Shown in pieces: positions 32,596 through 41,137 of a DNA stretch of 64,000 bases; position 1 is the first letter of the stretch, and every line of letters starts with the position of its first letter. Where the stretch lies: NCBI RefSeq assembly GCF_005490785.1, contig NZ_CP027295.1, positions 1,302,001 to 1,366,000 on the forward strand. The letters run 5' to 3'. Source of the DNA: Brachybacterium sp. SGAir0954 (GTDB taxonomy: Bacteria > Actinomycetota > Actinomycetes > Actinomycetales > Dermabacteraceae). Under the pieces are notes generated by a model. The model had not been told where the DNA came from and ran no database searches. It saw only the letters and a program-made list of their open reading frames with translations. The translations under genes and the position numbers were made by a program.

Positions 32596-33183
32596 ATGAG
32601 CGACGGACACAGCGGCGGCCAGGGCGGCGACGGGAGCTGGGGGTACGGCACCTCCGATCCCTATTCCTCCTCCGACCCCTACGGCTCCTCGGATCCCTAC
32701 GGCTCCACGTCCTCCGGCTCGGCCTCGGACCCCTACGGCGCGTACGACCCGTACGCGACGACGAGCTCCGCCACCGGCGGTGAGGACCAGCTCGCCTCGC
32801 CGGGCTTCGGGCCGGAGTTCGGCGGCTCGCCCGTCGCCGCGCCCGCCGACGCCGCCTACGCCACCCCCGCCTACGCGACGGCGGGCTACGGCATGCCCGC
32901 CTACGCGGTGGCGCCGCCCACGGCCGGCAGCGCGATCGCCGCGCTCGTGCTGGGGATCCTCTCCCTCACGCTGTGCCAGGGCATCGTCGGACCCGTCGGC
33001 CTGATCTTCTCGATCATCGCCATGCGCCAGACGGCACCCGGGGCGGTGCCCGTGCAGGGCGGTCGAGGTCTCGCGATCGCGGGTCTGGTGACGTCGATCC
33101 TCGGCACGCTGCTCCTCGCCTTCTGGATCGTCTACATCGTCCTCATGTTCGTGCTCGTGGCGACGGTCCCGACGGACTACTGA
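32596..33183 (+). CDS. DUF4190-domain membrane protein with Ser/Tyr/Gly-rich N-terminus
   Basis: In this 195-residue protein the first 110 residues are low-complexity and repetitive: four DPYxS-type units (SDPYSS, SDPYGS, SDPYGS, SDPYGA) followed by AYATPAYATAGYGMPAYA. The C-terminal 80 residues contain the two membrane helices of the DUF4190 family (AIAALVLGILSLTLCQG and LAIAGLVTSILGTLLLAF). Function is unknown. It is the last gene before the pst promoter, which lies 15-150 bp downstream. Confidence 0.8.
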   Translation: MSDGHSGGQGGDGSWGYGTSDPYSSSDPYGSSDPYGSTSSGSASDPYGAYDPYATTSSATGGEDQLASPGFGPEFGGSPVAAPADAAYATPAYATAGYGMPAYAVAPPTAGSAIAALVLGILSLTLCQGIVGPVGLIFSIIAMRQTAPGAVPVQGGRGLAIAGLVTSILGTLLLAFWIVYIVLMFVLVATVPTDY

Positions 33184-33200
33184 CGCCCGCCGCAGGTCCT

Positions 33201-33229
33201 GTGACCGGACCGTGACCAAACCTGTGACG
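33201..33229 (+). repeat. three GTGAC direct repeats upstream of the PHO box
   Basis: GTGACC at 33201, GTGACC at 33212 and GTGACG at 33224 repeat with 11- and 12-bp spacing, that is about one helical turn. They lie 28 bp upstream of the GTTCAC array and could be a binding site for another or the same regulator. Confidence 0.45.
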
Positions 33230-33256
33230 TAGACGATTCGTCCATCTGACCTGCGC

Positions 33257-33299
33257 GTTCACGGAGACGTGGATCCCGTTCACCCAATGTTCATGCGCG
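33257..33299 (+). promoter_or_regulatory. PHO box (PhoP-type direct repeats) of the pst operon
   Basis: GTTCACGGAGA (33257-33267), a degenerate 10-bp unit, GTTCACCCAAT (33278-33288) and GTTCATGCGCG (33289-33299) form 11-bp direct repeats matching the actinobacterial PhoP consensus GTTCACC. The array lies just upstream of where the -35 should be, given the -10 at 33327. This fits activation under phosphate starvation. Confidence 0.75.
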
Positions 33300-33326
33300 T
33301 GGGGGAACCCCGTCACCTCCCCTCCC

Positions 33327-33332
33327 TACCGT
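33327..33332 (+). promoter_or_regulatory. candidate -10 (TACCGT) of the pst operon
   Basis: TACCGT lies 28 bp after the PHO box and 66 bp before the pstS start. The -35 region is poor, as expected for a promoter that needs an activator. Confidence 0.45.
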
Positions 33333-33398
33333 CACTGCCGTCAGACCTCCAGACCTTCGACGGAACAGTCCGGGCTCCGGCCCCCGAAAGGACTCGCA

Positions 33399-34544
33399 GT
33401 GAACGTTCGCCAGAACAAGCTCGCCTCCCTCGCCGCGCTCGGCCTCGTGGGCGGGCTCGCCCTGACCGCCTGCGGCGGCGGGTCGGACACCGGCTCCACC
33501 TCCGGCTCCGGCTCGGACAACGGCGGCGCCGCGGCGTCCGGCGACTACGCCTCGCTCACCGGCAGCCTCGCGGGCGCCGGCGCCTCCTCGCAGCAGAACG
33601 CCCAGACCGCGTGGACCGAGTCCTTCATGGGCCTCGTCCAGGCGCAGGGCGGCTCGCTCAACGTCACCTACGACTCCGTGGGCTCGGGCACCGGCCGTGA
33701 GCAGTTCCTCTCCAACCAGGCCGCCTTCGCGGGCACCGACGCCGCCCTCACCGAGGAGGAGCTCGCCTCCTCCAAGGAGGTCTGCAACGGTGAGCAGGCG
33801 TTCGACCTGCCCGTCTACATCTCCCCGATCGCCGTCGTCTTCAACCTCGACGGCGTCGACTCGCTGAACCTCTCCCCGGAGACCATCGCCGGGATCTTCT
33901 CCGGCAAGATCACCAAGTGGAACGACGAGGCGATCACCAAGGAGAACCCGGACGCGACCCTCCCGGACCTCGACATCGTCCCCGTGCACCGCTCGGACAA
34001 GTCCGGCACCACGGAGAACTTCACCGAGTACCTCTCCGAGACCGCGGGCGACGTCTGGACCGACGGCCCCGTCGAGGAGTGGCCCACCTCGGGCGGCCAG
34101 TCCGGTGAGGGCACCTCCGGCCTCATCTCCACCGTCGAGGGCGGCAACGGCACCATCGGCTACGCCGACGCCTCGCAGGCCGGCAATCTCGGCACCGCCG
34201 CGATCAAGGTCGGCGAGGAGTACGTCCCCTACTCGGCCGATGCCGCCGCCAAGGCCGTCGACGCCTCCCCGCGCGAGGAGGGCCGCGAGGACCACGACAT
34301 CGTCGTGAAGCTCGACCGCACGACGACCGAGTCCGGCGCCTACCCGCTCGTGCTCGTCTCCTACCTCGCGGTCTGCGGCTCCTACGCCGATCAGGCCACG
34401 GGCGATGCGGTGAAGTCCTACGCCTCCTACATCGTCTCCGCCGAGGGCCAGAAGGCCGCCGCGGACAACGCGGGCGCCGCCCCGCTCTCCGACGAGCTCT
34501 CCTCCGAGGCGCAGGCCGCGATCGACGCGATCGCCGTCGGCTGA
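33399..34544 (+). CDS. pstS: phosphate ABC transporter substrate-binding lipoprotein
   Basis: This 381-residue lipoprotein receptor for inorganic phosphate has the lipobox LTAC (Cys25), followed by a Ser/Gly-rich linker of about 25 residues. The mature domain shows the phosphate-binding segments GAGASSQQN and RSDKSGTTENFTEYL, typical of PstS. The GTG start at 33399 follows GAAAGGA. It lies downstream of a PHO box and upstream of pstCAB, separated from pstC by a strong hairpin that may favour pstS expression. Confidence 0.95.
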   Translation: MNVRQNKLASLAALGLVGGLALTACGGGSDTGSTSGSGSDNGGAAASGDYASLTGSLAGAGASSQQNAQTAWTESFMGLVQAQGGSLNVTYDSVGSGTGREQFLSNQAAFAGTDAALTEEELASSKEVCNGEQAFDLPVYISPIAVVFNLDGVDSLNLSPETIAGIFSGKITKWNDEAITKENPDATLPDLDIVPVHRSDKSGTTENFTEYLSETAGDVWTDGPVEEWPTSGGQSGEGTSGLISTVEGGNGTIGYADASQAGNLGTAAIKVGEEYVPYSADAAAKAVDASPREEGREDHDIVVKLDRTTTESGAYPLVLVSYLAVCGSYADQATGDAVKSYASYIVSAEGQKAAADNAGAAPLSDELSSEAQAAIDAIAVG

Positions 34545-34566
34545 CATCCTGCACACTGCGCACACC

Positions 34567-34605
34567 GCCGTGCCGCCGGGCCGTTCCACGACCCGGCGGC
34601 ACGGC
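34567..34605 (+). other. intercistronic hairpin between pstS and pstC
   Basis: A perfect 14-bp stem (34567-34580 with 34592-34605) has an 11-nt loop, 23 bp after the pstS stop. It lies within the operon with no promoter seen before pstC, so it probably acts as a partial terminator or 3' stabiliser giving more pstS than pstCAB mRNA. Confidence 0.65.
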
Positions 34606-34643
34606 CGCGCTCCCCGTCCCGTGATCCTCGAGGAAGGCCCATC

Positions 34644-35663
34644 GTGAGCAGCACCGACGTCGCCCCGGATGCACCGGAGGCGCCCGAGCAGTCCTCCCTG
34701 AGGAGCGGCGGCCGTCGCTTCGGCGACACCCTCTTCTCCACCCTGAGCGTCGGATCCGGGATCCTGATCTTCGTGACGCTCGCGCTCGTCGCGATCTTCC
34801 TGACCGCGGAGTCGATGCCCGCCTTCCGGGAGAGCAAGGAGCTCGCCGGGATCTTCGGCACCGCCGATCCCGCCTTCTCGCTGATCGGCGGGGTCGCGCC
34901 GTACATCTTCGGCACGGTGCTCGCGGCGCTCATCGCGCTCGTCATCGCGATCCCCGTCTCGATCGGCATCGCGCTGTTCATCTCGCACTACGCGCCCCGC
35001 CGCATGGCCGCCGGGCTCGGCTACATGATCGACCTGCTCGCGGCCGTGCCCTCCGTGGTCTACGGCCTGTGGGGCGGCGTCTGGCTCGTGCCCCGCCTCG
35101 AGCCGCTGTACGTGTTCCTCAACCAGACCCTCGTGTGGCCCTCGTGGGTGCCGCTGGTCCCCTCCGGCGAGGCGATCATCCCGCTGTTCGCCGGCGATCC
35201 CACCGCCCCCATGCGCAACCTGGCCTCCGCCGCCGTCGTCCTCGCCGTGATGATCCTGCCGATCATCACCGCCATGGCCCGCGAGGTGTTCCTCCAGGTG
35301 CCGCGGCTCCAGGAGGAGGCGGCGCTCGCGCTCGGCGCGACCCGCTTCGAGGTCGTCAAGACCGTGGTGCTGCCCTTCGGCCGCTCGGGCGTCGTCGCCG
35401 CGTCGATGCTGGGCCTCGGCCGCGCCCTCGGCGAGACGATGGCCGTGCTCATGATCCTCGCCCCGGGCGCCACCTTCTCGTGGCACATCCTCGAGGTCGG
35501 CATGCACAACACGATCGCCGCGAACATCGCCTCCAAGCAGGCGGAGTCCTCCGGGGCGGACATGTCCTACCTGATCTACACCGGCCTGGTGCTGTTCGTG
35601 CTCACGTTCATCATCAACGCGATCGCCCGGTGGATCGTCTCCCGCACGACCGTGAAGGGCTGA
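34644..35663 (+). CDS. pstC: phosphate ABC transporter permease PstC
   Basis: This 339-residue inner-membrane permease has six membrane helices after a cytoplasmic N-terminus of about 25 residues, and the EAA-type loop QEEAALALGATRFEVVKTVVLP. The substrate-channel segment AVPSVVYGLWG is characteristic of PstC/PstA. The GTG at 34644 follows GAGGAAGG. It pairs with PstA encoded 4 bp downstream. Confidence 0.94.
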   Translation: MSSTDVAPDAPEAPEQSSLRSGGRRFGDTLFSTLSVGSGILIFVTLALVAIFLTAESMPAFRESKELAGIFGTADPAFSLIGGVAPYIFGTVLAALIALVIAIPVSIGIALFISHYAPRRMAAGLGYMIDLLAAVPSVVYGLWGGVWLVPRLEPLYVFLNQTLVWPSWVPLVPSGEAIIPLFAGDPTAPMRNLASAAVVLAVMILPIITAMAREVFLQVPRLQEEAALALGATRFEVVKTVVLPFGRSGVVAASMLGLGRALGETMAVLMILAPGATFSWHILEVGMHNTIAANIASKQAESSGADMSYLIYTGLVLFVLTFIINAIARWIVSRTTVKG

Positions 35664-35667
35664 GGTC

Positions 35668-36831
35668 ATGAGCACCGCCACCACCACTGCGAGCACCCTC
35701 TCCGGGGCACGGGCCGCCGAGCGTCGTCTGCCCCTCTGGCACCTGCTGCTGACGGGCGCCGCCTCCCTCGTGCTCGCCGCCCTGGTCCTCGCCACGTTCG
35801 GGAACCTGTCGATCGTGGGCGTGATCCTGCTGGGCTACGTCCTGCACCTGGTCGTCACCTACGTCTACTCGCGGGTCCGCGAGGGCCGGCGCTGGGCCGC
35901 GGACCGCGTGGTCATGCTGCTCGTGATCGGTGCCTTCGCGATCGCGCTGTTCCCGCTGCTCTCGCTGCTGTGGAAAGTCATCGTCGAGGGCGGCTCGCGG
36001 GTCGTGAAGGCCGCGCCGCACCCCTTCGCCTTCTGGACCTCGGACATGTCCGGGGTCATCGGCGGGGCCGACGCCGGCGGCGTGCTCCACGCCGCGATCG
36101 GCACCCTGCTCATCACCTTCTGGGCCTCGGTCATCTCGATCCCGATCGGCCTGTTCACGGCGATCTTCCTCGTGGAGTACTCCTCGACCGGCTGGAAGCG
36201 CACCCTCGCCAAGGGCGTCACCTTCCTCGTCGACATCATGACCGGCATCCCGTCGATCGTCGCCGGCCTGTTCGGCCTGGCTCTGTTCCTCGCCTTCATG
36301 CCGGACCAGAGCGTGCGCATGGGCATCATGGGCTCCGTCGCCCTGTCCCTGCTCATGATCCCGACGGTGGTCCGCTCGAGCGAGGAGATGCTGCGCCTGG
36401 TGCCGCTGGACCTGCGCGAGGCGGCCTACGCGCTCGGCGTGCCGAAGTGGCTCACCGTGGTGCGGGTCGTGCTGCGCACCGCGATCGCGGGCCTCACCAC
36501 GGGCATCACCCTCGCGATCGCGCGCGTGATCGGCGAGACCGCGCCGCTGCTGCTCACGGTCGGCATGGTCACCGGCGTCAACTGGAGCATGTTCGACGGC
36601 CGCATGGCCACCCTGCCGACCTTCATCAACCAGCAGTACCGTGCCGGCAAGGCCAACTGCATGAGCGACACCGTCACCAACGTGGTCAACGGCGACGTGT
36701 ACTCCTGCTCGATCACGACGAACATCGACCGTGCCTGGGCCGCCGCGCTCACGCTCATCGTGATCGTCATGGTGCTCAACATCATCGCCCGCCTCATCAG
36801 CCACTACTTCTCCCCGAAGCTCAGCCGCTGA
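35668..36831 (+). CDS. pstA: phosphate ABC transporter permease PstA
   Basis: This 387-residue partner of PstC is longer than the usual 280-300 residues. The excess is an N-terminal part with two or three extra membrane helices (residues about 30-105) and an insertion near residues 310-355 containing two cysteines 17 residues apart, in a loop expected to lie outside the membrane. The EAA loop is [20 protein letters not shown], and [11 protein letters not shown] is the channel motif. The ATG lies 4 bp after the pstC stop. Confidence 0.92.
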   Translation: MSTATTTASTLSGARAAERRLPLWHLLLTGAASLVLAALVLATFGNLSIVGVILLGYVLHLVVTYVYSRVREGRRWAADRVVMLLVIGAFAIALFPLLSLLWKVIVEGGSRVVKAAPHPFAFWTSDMSGVIGGADAGGVLHAAIGTLLITFWASVISIPIGLFTAIFLVEYSSTGWKRTLAKGVTFLVDIMTGIPSIVAGLFGLALFLAFMPDQSVRMGIMGSVALSLLMIPTVVRSSEEMLRLVPLDLREAAYALGVPKWLTVVRVVLRTAIAGLTTGITLAIARVIGETAPLLLTVGMVTGVNWSMFDGRMATLPTFINQQYRAGKANCMSDTVTNVVNGDVYSCSITTNIDRAWAAALTLIVIVMVLNIIARLISHYFSPKLSR

Positions 36832-36860
36832 GGCGGCGGGACCGCGAAAGGACACACGAG

Positions 36861-37646
36861 ATGGCAGCCCCCCAGCCCATCACCGTCGAGGACCTCAACA
36901 TCTACTACGGCGACTTCCTCGCCGTGGAGGACGTCAACGTGACGATCCAGCCGCGCTCGGTGACCGCGCTCATCGGCCCCTCCGGCTGCGGCAAGTCGAC
37001 GTTCCTGCGCACCCTGAACCGTATGCACGAGGTGATCCCGGGCGCCTACGCGAAGGGCACCGTCGAGATCAACGGCGAGAACATCTACGCCCAGGGTGTG
37101 GACCCGGTGAACGTGCGCCGCCGCGTCGGCATGGTCTTCCAGAAGGCGAACCCGTTCCCCACGATGTCGATCCGCGACAACGTGCTCGCCGGCGTGAAGC
37201 TCAACAACCGCCGCATCAGCAAGCGCGACGCCGACGAGCTCGTGGAGTCCTCGCTCAAGGGCGCGAACCTCTGGAACGAGGTCAAGGACCGCCTCGACAA
37301 GCCCGGCATGGGCCTCTCCGGCGGTCAGCAGCAGCGCCTGTGCATCGCCCGCACCATCGCGGTGCGCCCCGAGGTGGTGCTCATGGACGAGCCGTGCTCG
37401 GCCCTGGACCCGATCTCGACCCTCGCGATCGAGGACCTCATCCATGAGCTCAAGGACAACTACACGATCGTCATCGTGACCCACAACATGCAGCAGGCCT
37501 CGCGCGTCTCCGACCGCACGGGCTTCTTCAACATCGCCGGCACCGGCAAGCCCGGCCACCTCATCGAGTTCGACGACACCGAGAAGATGTTCACGAACCC
37601 GGAGAACAAGCAGACCGAGGACTACATCTCCGGTCGCTTCGGGTGA
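36861..37646 (+). CDS. pstB: phosphate ABC transporter ATP-binding protein
   Basis: This 261-residue ATPase energises PstCA. It has Walker [10 protein letters not shown] (residues 39-47), the Q-loop VFQKANPFP, signature LSGGQQQR, Walker [14 protein letters not shown] and the switch His in VTHNMQQA; all are intact. The start at 36861 follows GAAAGGACACACGAG. The frame is open far upstream inside pstA, but those residues lack any match. It is the last gene of the pst operon; no phoU follows. Confidence 0.95.
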   Translation: MAAPQPITVEDLNIYYGDFLAVEDVNVTIQPRSVTALIGPSGCGKSTFLRTLNRMHEVIPGAYAKGTVEINGENIYAQGVDPVNVRRRVGMVFQKANPFPTMSIRDNVLAGVKLNNRRISKRDADELVESSLKGANLWNEVKDRLDKPGMGLSGGQQQRLCIARTIAVRPEVVLMDEPCSALDPISTLAIEDLIHELKDNYTIVIVTHNMQQASRVSDRTGFFNIAGTGKPGHLIEFDDTEKMFTNPENKQTEDYISGRFG

Positions 37647-37649
37647 GCG

Positions 37650-37683
37650 GAGGCGGGACTCCCCCTGGGAGGAGCCCCGCCTC
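37650..37683 (+). terminator. pst operon terminator, first hairpin
   Basis: GAGGCGGG (37650-37657) pairs with CCCGCCTC (37676-37683), with an inner CTCCC/GGGAG stem. It begins 4 bp after the pstB stop. Confidence 0.65.
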
Positions 37684-37697
37684 ACACCACGGTCTGA

Positions 37698-37731
37698 CGT
37701 CGGCCCCGGGAGATCGATCCCGGGGCCGACG
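37698..37731 (+). terminator. pst operon terminator, second hairpin
   Basis: A perfect 14-bp stem (37698-37711 with 37718-37731) closes on a 6-nt loop. With the preceding hairpin it forms a tandem terminator that insulates pst from the next ABC gene. Confidence 0.75.
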
Positions 37732-37764
37732 CGCGTCCCGGTGGCCGCGACGGAAGCTCGTGCC

Positions 37765-38532
37765 ATGACCACAGCGATCCCCTCCACCTACCGCTCCCCG
37801 TCCGAGCCCGACCCCTCCGCCGGCCCTGCCGTGCTCTCCGCCCGCTCCCTCGTCCGCGACTTCGGGGACTCCGGCCGGAAGGGCCCCACGACCCGCGCGC
37901 TCGCCGGGGTGGACCTCGACATCGCCCGGGCGGACTCCCTCGCGATCATGGGCCCCTCGGGCTGCGGCAAGACGACGCTCCTGCACGTCCTCGCCGGGAT
38001 CCTCCGCCCCTCGGCGGGCACCGTGCACCACGACGGCACCGACCTCTCCTCGCTGCCCGACGCCGCGCGCACGCGGCTGCGGCGCGGCGCCTTCGGCTTC
38101 GTCTTCCAGGAGGGGCGGCTGCTGCCCGAGCTGACCGCGCTCGAGAACGTGATCCTGCCGCGGATGCTCGCGGGCACGCCGCGCCGCACCGCGACGGCGG
38201 ACGCGCGCGGCTGGCTGGACCGGCTGGGTCTCGCGGGGATGCACGACCGCCGTCCCGGCCAGCTCTCCGGCGGCCAGGCGCAGCGCGTCGCGATCGCCCG
38301 CGCCCTCGCGGGCCGTCCCCAGGTCGTCTTCGCCGATGAGCCCACCGGCGCCCTGGACCAGGCCACCGGCCGGTCCGTGCTGGAGGTGCTCGTGGGCGCC
38401 TGCCGCGACTCCGGCGCGAGCCTCGTCATGGTGACCCATGACCCGCAGGTGGCCGCCGTCTGCCGACGCACGGTCGCCATGCGTGACGGCGCCATCGTCC
38501 AGGAGTTCCAGCGCTCGGGGGAGGGACGATGA
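37765..38532 (+). CDS. ABC transporter ATP-binding protein (MacB/LolD type)
   Basis: This 255-residue ATPase has Walker A GPSGCGKTT (residues 63-71), a Q-loop in FVFQEGRLLPELTA, signature LSGGQAQR, Walker B VVFADEPTGALD and the switch His in VTHDPQ. The ADEPTGALD form is typical of MacB/LolD/FtsE-like ATPases that serve FtsX-type permeases. I chose ATG 37765; an in-frame GTG at 37741 is possible but overlaps the terminator context. It shares an ATGA overlap with the permease gene. Confidence 0.88.
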   Translation: MTTAIPSTYRSPSEPDPSAGPAVLSARSLVRDFGDSGRKGPTTRALAGVDLDIARADSLAIMGPSGCGKTTLLHVLAGILRPSAGTVHHDGTDLSSLPDAARTRLRRGAFGFVFQEGRLLPELTALENVILPRMLAGTPRRTATADARGWLDRLGLAGMHDRRPGQLSGGQAQRVAIARALAGRPQVVFADEPTGALDQATGRSVLEVLVGACRDSGASLVMVTHDPQVAAVCRRTVAMRDGAIVQEFQRSGEGR

Positions 38533-39872
38533 GCGTCCTCGCCGCCGCGCCGCTGCTGCTGCGCCGACGCAGCGCCCTCGCTGACACGCTGCCCGTCCTC
38601 GCCTTCGCCGCCTCCACCGCGATCACTGCGACCGTCCTCGGCGGCCTGCTCGCCTTCGTGGGCCGCATGCCCGCGGATGCGCTGGGGCCCTCCGCCTCGG
38701 GGGAGGACTCGATCATGGGCATGCTCGCCTTCTGCGCGCTCACGGCGAGCGTGCTGCTGGTGCCGAGCGCCGTCGGCTTCGGCGGGGCCGCCGCGCGGCT
38801 GTCCCTCGCCCGCCGCGAGCGGGACCTCGCCGCGATGCGCCTGGTGGGCGGGACCTCCGCCCAGGTGGGCGGGATCGCGCTGCTCGACGTCGCCGCGCAG
38901 GCGCTGCTGGGCTCCGTGCTCGGCGTGCTCGCGCACCTCGCGGTGACCCCCGCGCTCACCGCGCTCGACTTCGGGATCGCCCCGTTCACCGTGGGGGAGC
39001 TGCTGCTGCCCGTGTGGGCCTACCCGCTCGTGGTGCTCGGCATCCTGCTGGTCGCCCTGGGCTCCGCGGCGGTCGCGCTCGCCGGGCTCGTGCTGAGCCC
39101 GCTCGGGGTGGCGCGGGAGTCACGCACCGTGCGGATGAGCCTGCTGCGGCTCGCGGTCTGGGCGGTGCTGATCGTGCTGCTGGTCGCCGCGACCCAGCTG
39201 GCCCAGGTCGTCTCCGCGGTCGCGGGTCTGGCCGGGATGCTGATCATCATGATCGTGCTGGTGGGCGGGGTCGTCGCCGGGGTGAACGTGGTGGGCCCGC
39301 TCGTGGTGTGGCTGCTCGGCCGAGCTCTCGCAGCCACGGCCCCGACCGCGGGGCTGCTCGTCGCCGCTCGCCGCCTCGCCGCGGATCCCCGCGCCGCCTG
39401 GCGCACCGTCTCCGGGATCACGATCGCCCTGGTCGTCGCCGGGCTGCTCACGGTCATCTCGAGCCTCGGCGAGGCCTCGACCCCGGAGGACGCGATCCTC
39501 ATCACCGCGATGAGCACGGGTGGCCTGCTCACCCTCGCGATCGCCGCGGTGCTCGCCGCGATCTCCACGGGGATCACGCGCACCGCGAAGGTGATCGACG
39601 AGATGCCCGTGCTGCGGGCCCAGCACGTGGCAGGCGCACAGGTGGGGCAGCTGCAGCGGGCGCGGATGCTGCAGGCACTGCTGCCGGTGCTGCTGAGCTC
39701 CGTGCTCGCGGCGGGGACGGCGCTGCTGGTGGTCGTCGCGACCGTCGGCGCCTCGACGCCGGACCCCGCGGCGCTCGTGCAGTACGTGGCGACCGTGATC
39801 GGGGCGTACGTGCTCGTGCTCGGTGCGGTCGCGGTCTCGGCGCCGCTCGTCCGCCGCGGCGTGCGGGTCTGA
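38529..39872 (+). CDS. FtsX-like ABC permease
   Basis: This 447-residue membrane protein has about ten helices, including a hydrophobic first segment (VLAFAASTAITATVLGGLLAF) and the FtsX core LARRERDLAAMRLVGGTSAQVGGIALLD in the middle. The family is linked to peptide or lipoprotein handling and antimicrobial-peptide export. The cargo is unknown, and no two-component genes of the Bce type are adjacent. It forms an operon with the ATPase gene upstream. Confidence 0.83.
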   Translation: MSVLAAAPLLLRRRSALADTLPVLAFAASTAITATVLGGLLAFVGRMPADALGPSASGEDSIMGMLAFCALTASVLLVPSAVGFGGAAARLSLARRERDLAAMRLVGGTSAQVGGIALLDVAAQALLGSVLGVLAHLAVTPALTALDFGIAPFTVGELLLPVWAYPLVVLGILLVALGSAAVALAGLVLSPLGVARESRTVRMSLLRLAVWAVLIVLLVAATQLAQVVSAVAGLAGMLIIMIVLVGGVVAGVNVVGPLVVWLLGRALAATAPTAGLLVAARRLAADPRAAWRTVSGITIALVVAGLLTVISSLGEASTPEDAILITAMSTGGLLTLAIAAVLAAISTGITRTAKVIDEMPVLRAQHVAGAQVGQLQRARMLQALLPVLLSSVLAAGTALLVVVATVGASTPDPAALVQYVATVIGAYVLVLGAVAVSAPLVRRGVRV

Positions 39873-39935
39873 TGCGGAGGTGAGCGAGGCGGGGAGGCGG
39901 GGCTCCCTGCCTCCCCATCGCGCGTCCCGCCCCAC

Positions 39936-39941
39936 TACGCT
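39936..39941 (+). promoter_or_regulatory. -10 hexamer TACGCT for the rhodanese gene (leaderless)
   Basis: TACGCT is followed by 7 bp and the ATG at 39949, with no ribosome-binding site. Confidence 0.55.
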
Positions 39942-39948
39942 GGACGCC

Positions 39949-40278
39949 ATGGAGATGCAGAACCAGGTCGTCACCCCCGCCGAGGTGCCCGAGGGCGCCC
40001 ACCTGATCGACGTGCGCGAGCAGAACGAGTGGGACGCCGGGCACGCCCCCACCGCGACGCACCTCGCCGCGAGCGGGCTGCTCGAGAAGCTCGACGAGCT
40101 GCCCGAGGACGGCGACCTGTACATCGTGTGCCGCTCCGGCGGGCGCAGCGCCCAGGTGACCCAGTGGCTCAACGGCAACGGGTACGACGCGATCAACGTG
40201 GTGGGCGGCATGGACCTCTGGTTCGAGTCGGGCCTGCCGATGGTCTCCGACGGCGAGGGCGAGCCGTACGTGCTCTGA
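39949..40278 (+). CDS. single-domain rhodanese-like protein
   Basis: This 109-residue sulfurtransferase fold has the start motif HLIDVREQNEWDAGH and the active-site loop CRSGGRSA with the nucleophile Cys61. Such proteins carry persulfide sulfur in the cytoplasm; the acceptor is unknown. The length is typical for a single-domain enzyme. The start is supported by a leaderless -10 hexamer. Confidence 0.88.
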   Translation: MEMQNQVVTPAEVPEGAHLIDVREQNEWDAGHAPTATHLAASGLLEKLDELPEDGDLYIVCRSGGRSAQVTQWLNGNGYDAINVVGGMDLWFESGLPMVSDGEGEPYVL

Positions 40279-40291
40279 GCCCCGCCGTCGG

Positions 40292-40307
40292 CCGGCCGCC
40301 GGGCCGG
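40292..40307. terminator. short hairpin between convergent genes
   Basis: CCGGCC (40292-40297) pairs with GGCCGG (40302-40307) around a 4-nt loop in the 30-bp gap between the rhodanese gene and the CPBP gene. Confidence 0.4.
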
Positions 40308-40308
40308 A

Positions 40309-41070
40309 CTACAGCGGGAGCACGTCCTTGACGAGGCCGTAGCCCACGAAGGCGAAGGCGTCGATGAGCGTGTGCGCGACGATCAGCGGCGCGGTGCGAC
40401 GGGTGCGGCGGAACCACTGCGCGAACACGAGCCCCATGACGAGGTTCGCGACGCCCGGGCCGAGGCCCTGATAGGTGTGGTACGCCCCCCGGATCACCGC
40501 GGAGACCATGACGATGTGCCTCCCCGACCAGCCCAGGCGCTCGAGCCGCTGCACGAGATAGCCGACCACGACCACCTCCTCGATGATCCCGTTCTTCAGG
40601 GCCTGCAGGAGGAGCACCGGGATCGTCCACCAGTGCGCGTCGAGGGCCGCGGGGATCACCTCGACCGTGATGCCGAGGGCGCGCCCCACGAGGTAGAAGG
40701 CGAGGCCGGGAACGCCGATCGCCGCCGTGATCGCGACGCCCTGCCACAGGTCGCGGCCCGGCCGGCGCAGGTCCAGCCCCAGGTCGCCGAGCGCCTGGGC
40801 GACGCTCCCCGCGGTGAGCGCGAGCAGCAGCACCGCGAGCGCCGCCGGCACGAGGGTGAAGCCGATCGAGAGCAGCTGGTAGAGCAGGTCGAGCCACGGG
40901 TCGCGCGCCTGCGAGGTGTTCAGCGAGGTCGACTGCCCGGCGAGCGGTCCCGCCGCGAGGGCCTGGACGAGCGCGATGAGCGAGTAGACGGCGCTGCGGC
41001 CCAGCGACAGCCCGAGCACGATGAGCAGCTCGGCACGGAGCAGCCCCCGGGTGGGGGAGACGGGTTCCAT
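40309..41070 (-). CDS. CPBP-family intramembrane protein, degenerate first motif
   Basis: This protein of about 253 residues has seven or eight membrane helices and belongs to the CPBP (CaaX-protease/bacteriocin-processing, Abi) family. Motif 1 reads EEVVVVGYL where the family has EExxxRG, so the Arg is replaced by Val. The motif 2 region RGAYHTYQGL and the motif 3 region VAHTLIDAFAF keep their His residues. Protease activity is therefore doubtful. The start is uncertain: ATG 41070 has the best ribosome-site spacing, but ATG 41079 and GTG 41091 are in frame. Confidence 0.72.
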   Translation of the reverse strand: MEPVSPTRGLLRAELLIVLGLSLGRSAVYSLIALVQALAAGPLAGQSTSLNTSQARDPWLDLLYQLLSIGFTLVPAALAVLLLALTAGSVAQALGDLGLDLRRPGRDLWQGVAITAAIGVPGLAFYLVGRALGITVEVIPAALDAHWWTIPVLLLQALKNGIIEEVVVVGYLVQRLERLGWSGRHIVMVSAVIRGAYHTYQGLGPGVANLVMGLVFAQWFRRTRRTAPLIVAHTLIDAFAFVGYGLVKDVLPL

Positions 41071-41137
41071 GGGGCACATGCTCCCACCCACCGTCTAGCG
41101 TCAGGAGCAGCGGCGGCACCGATGGCAGACTCGAGGC

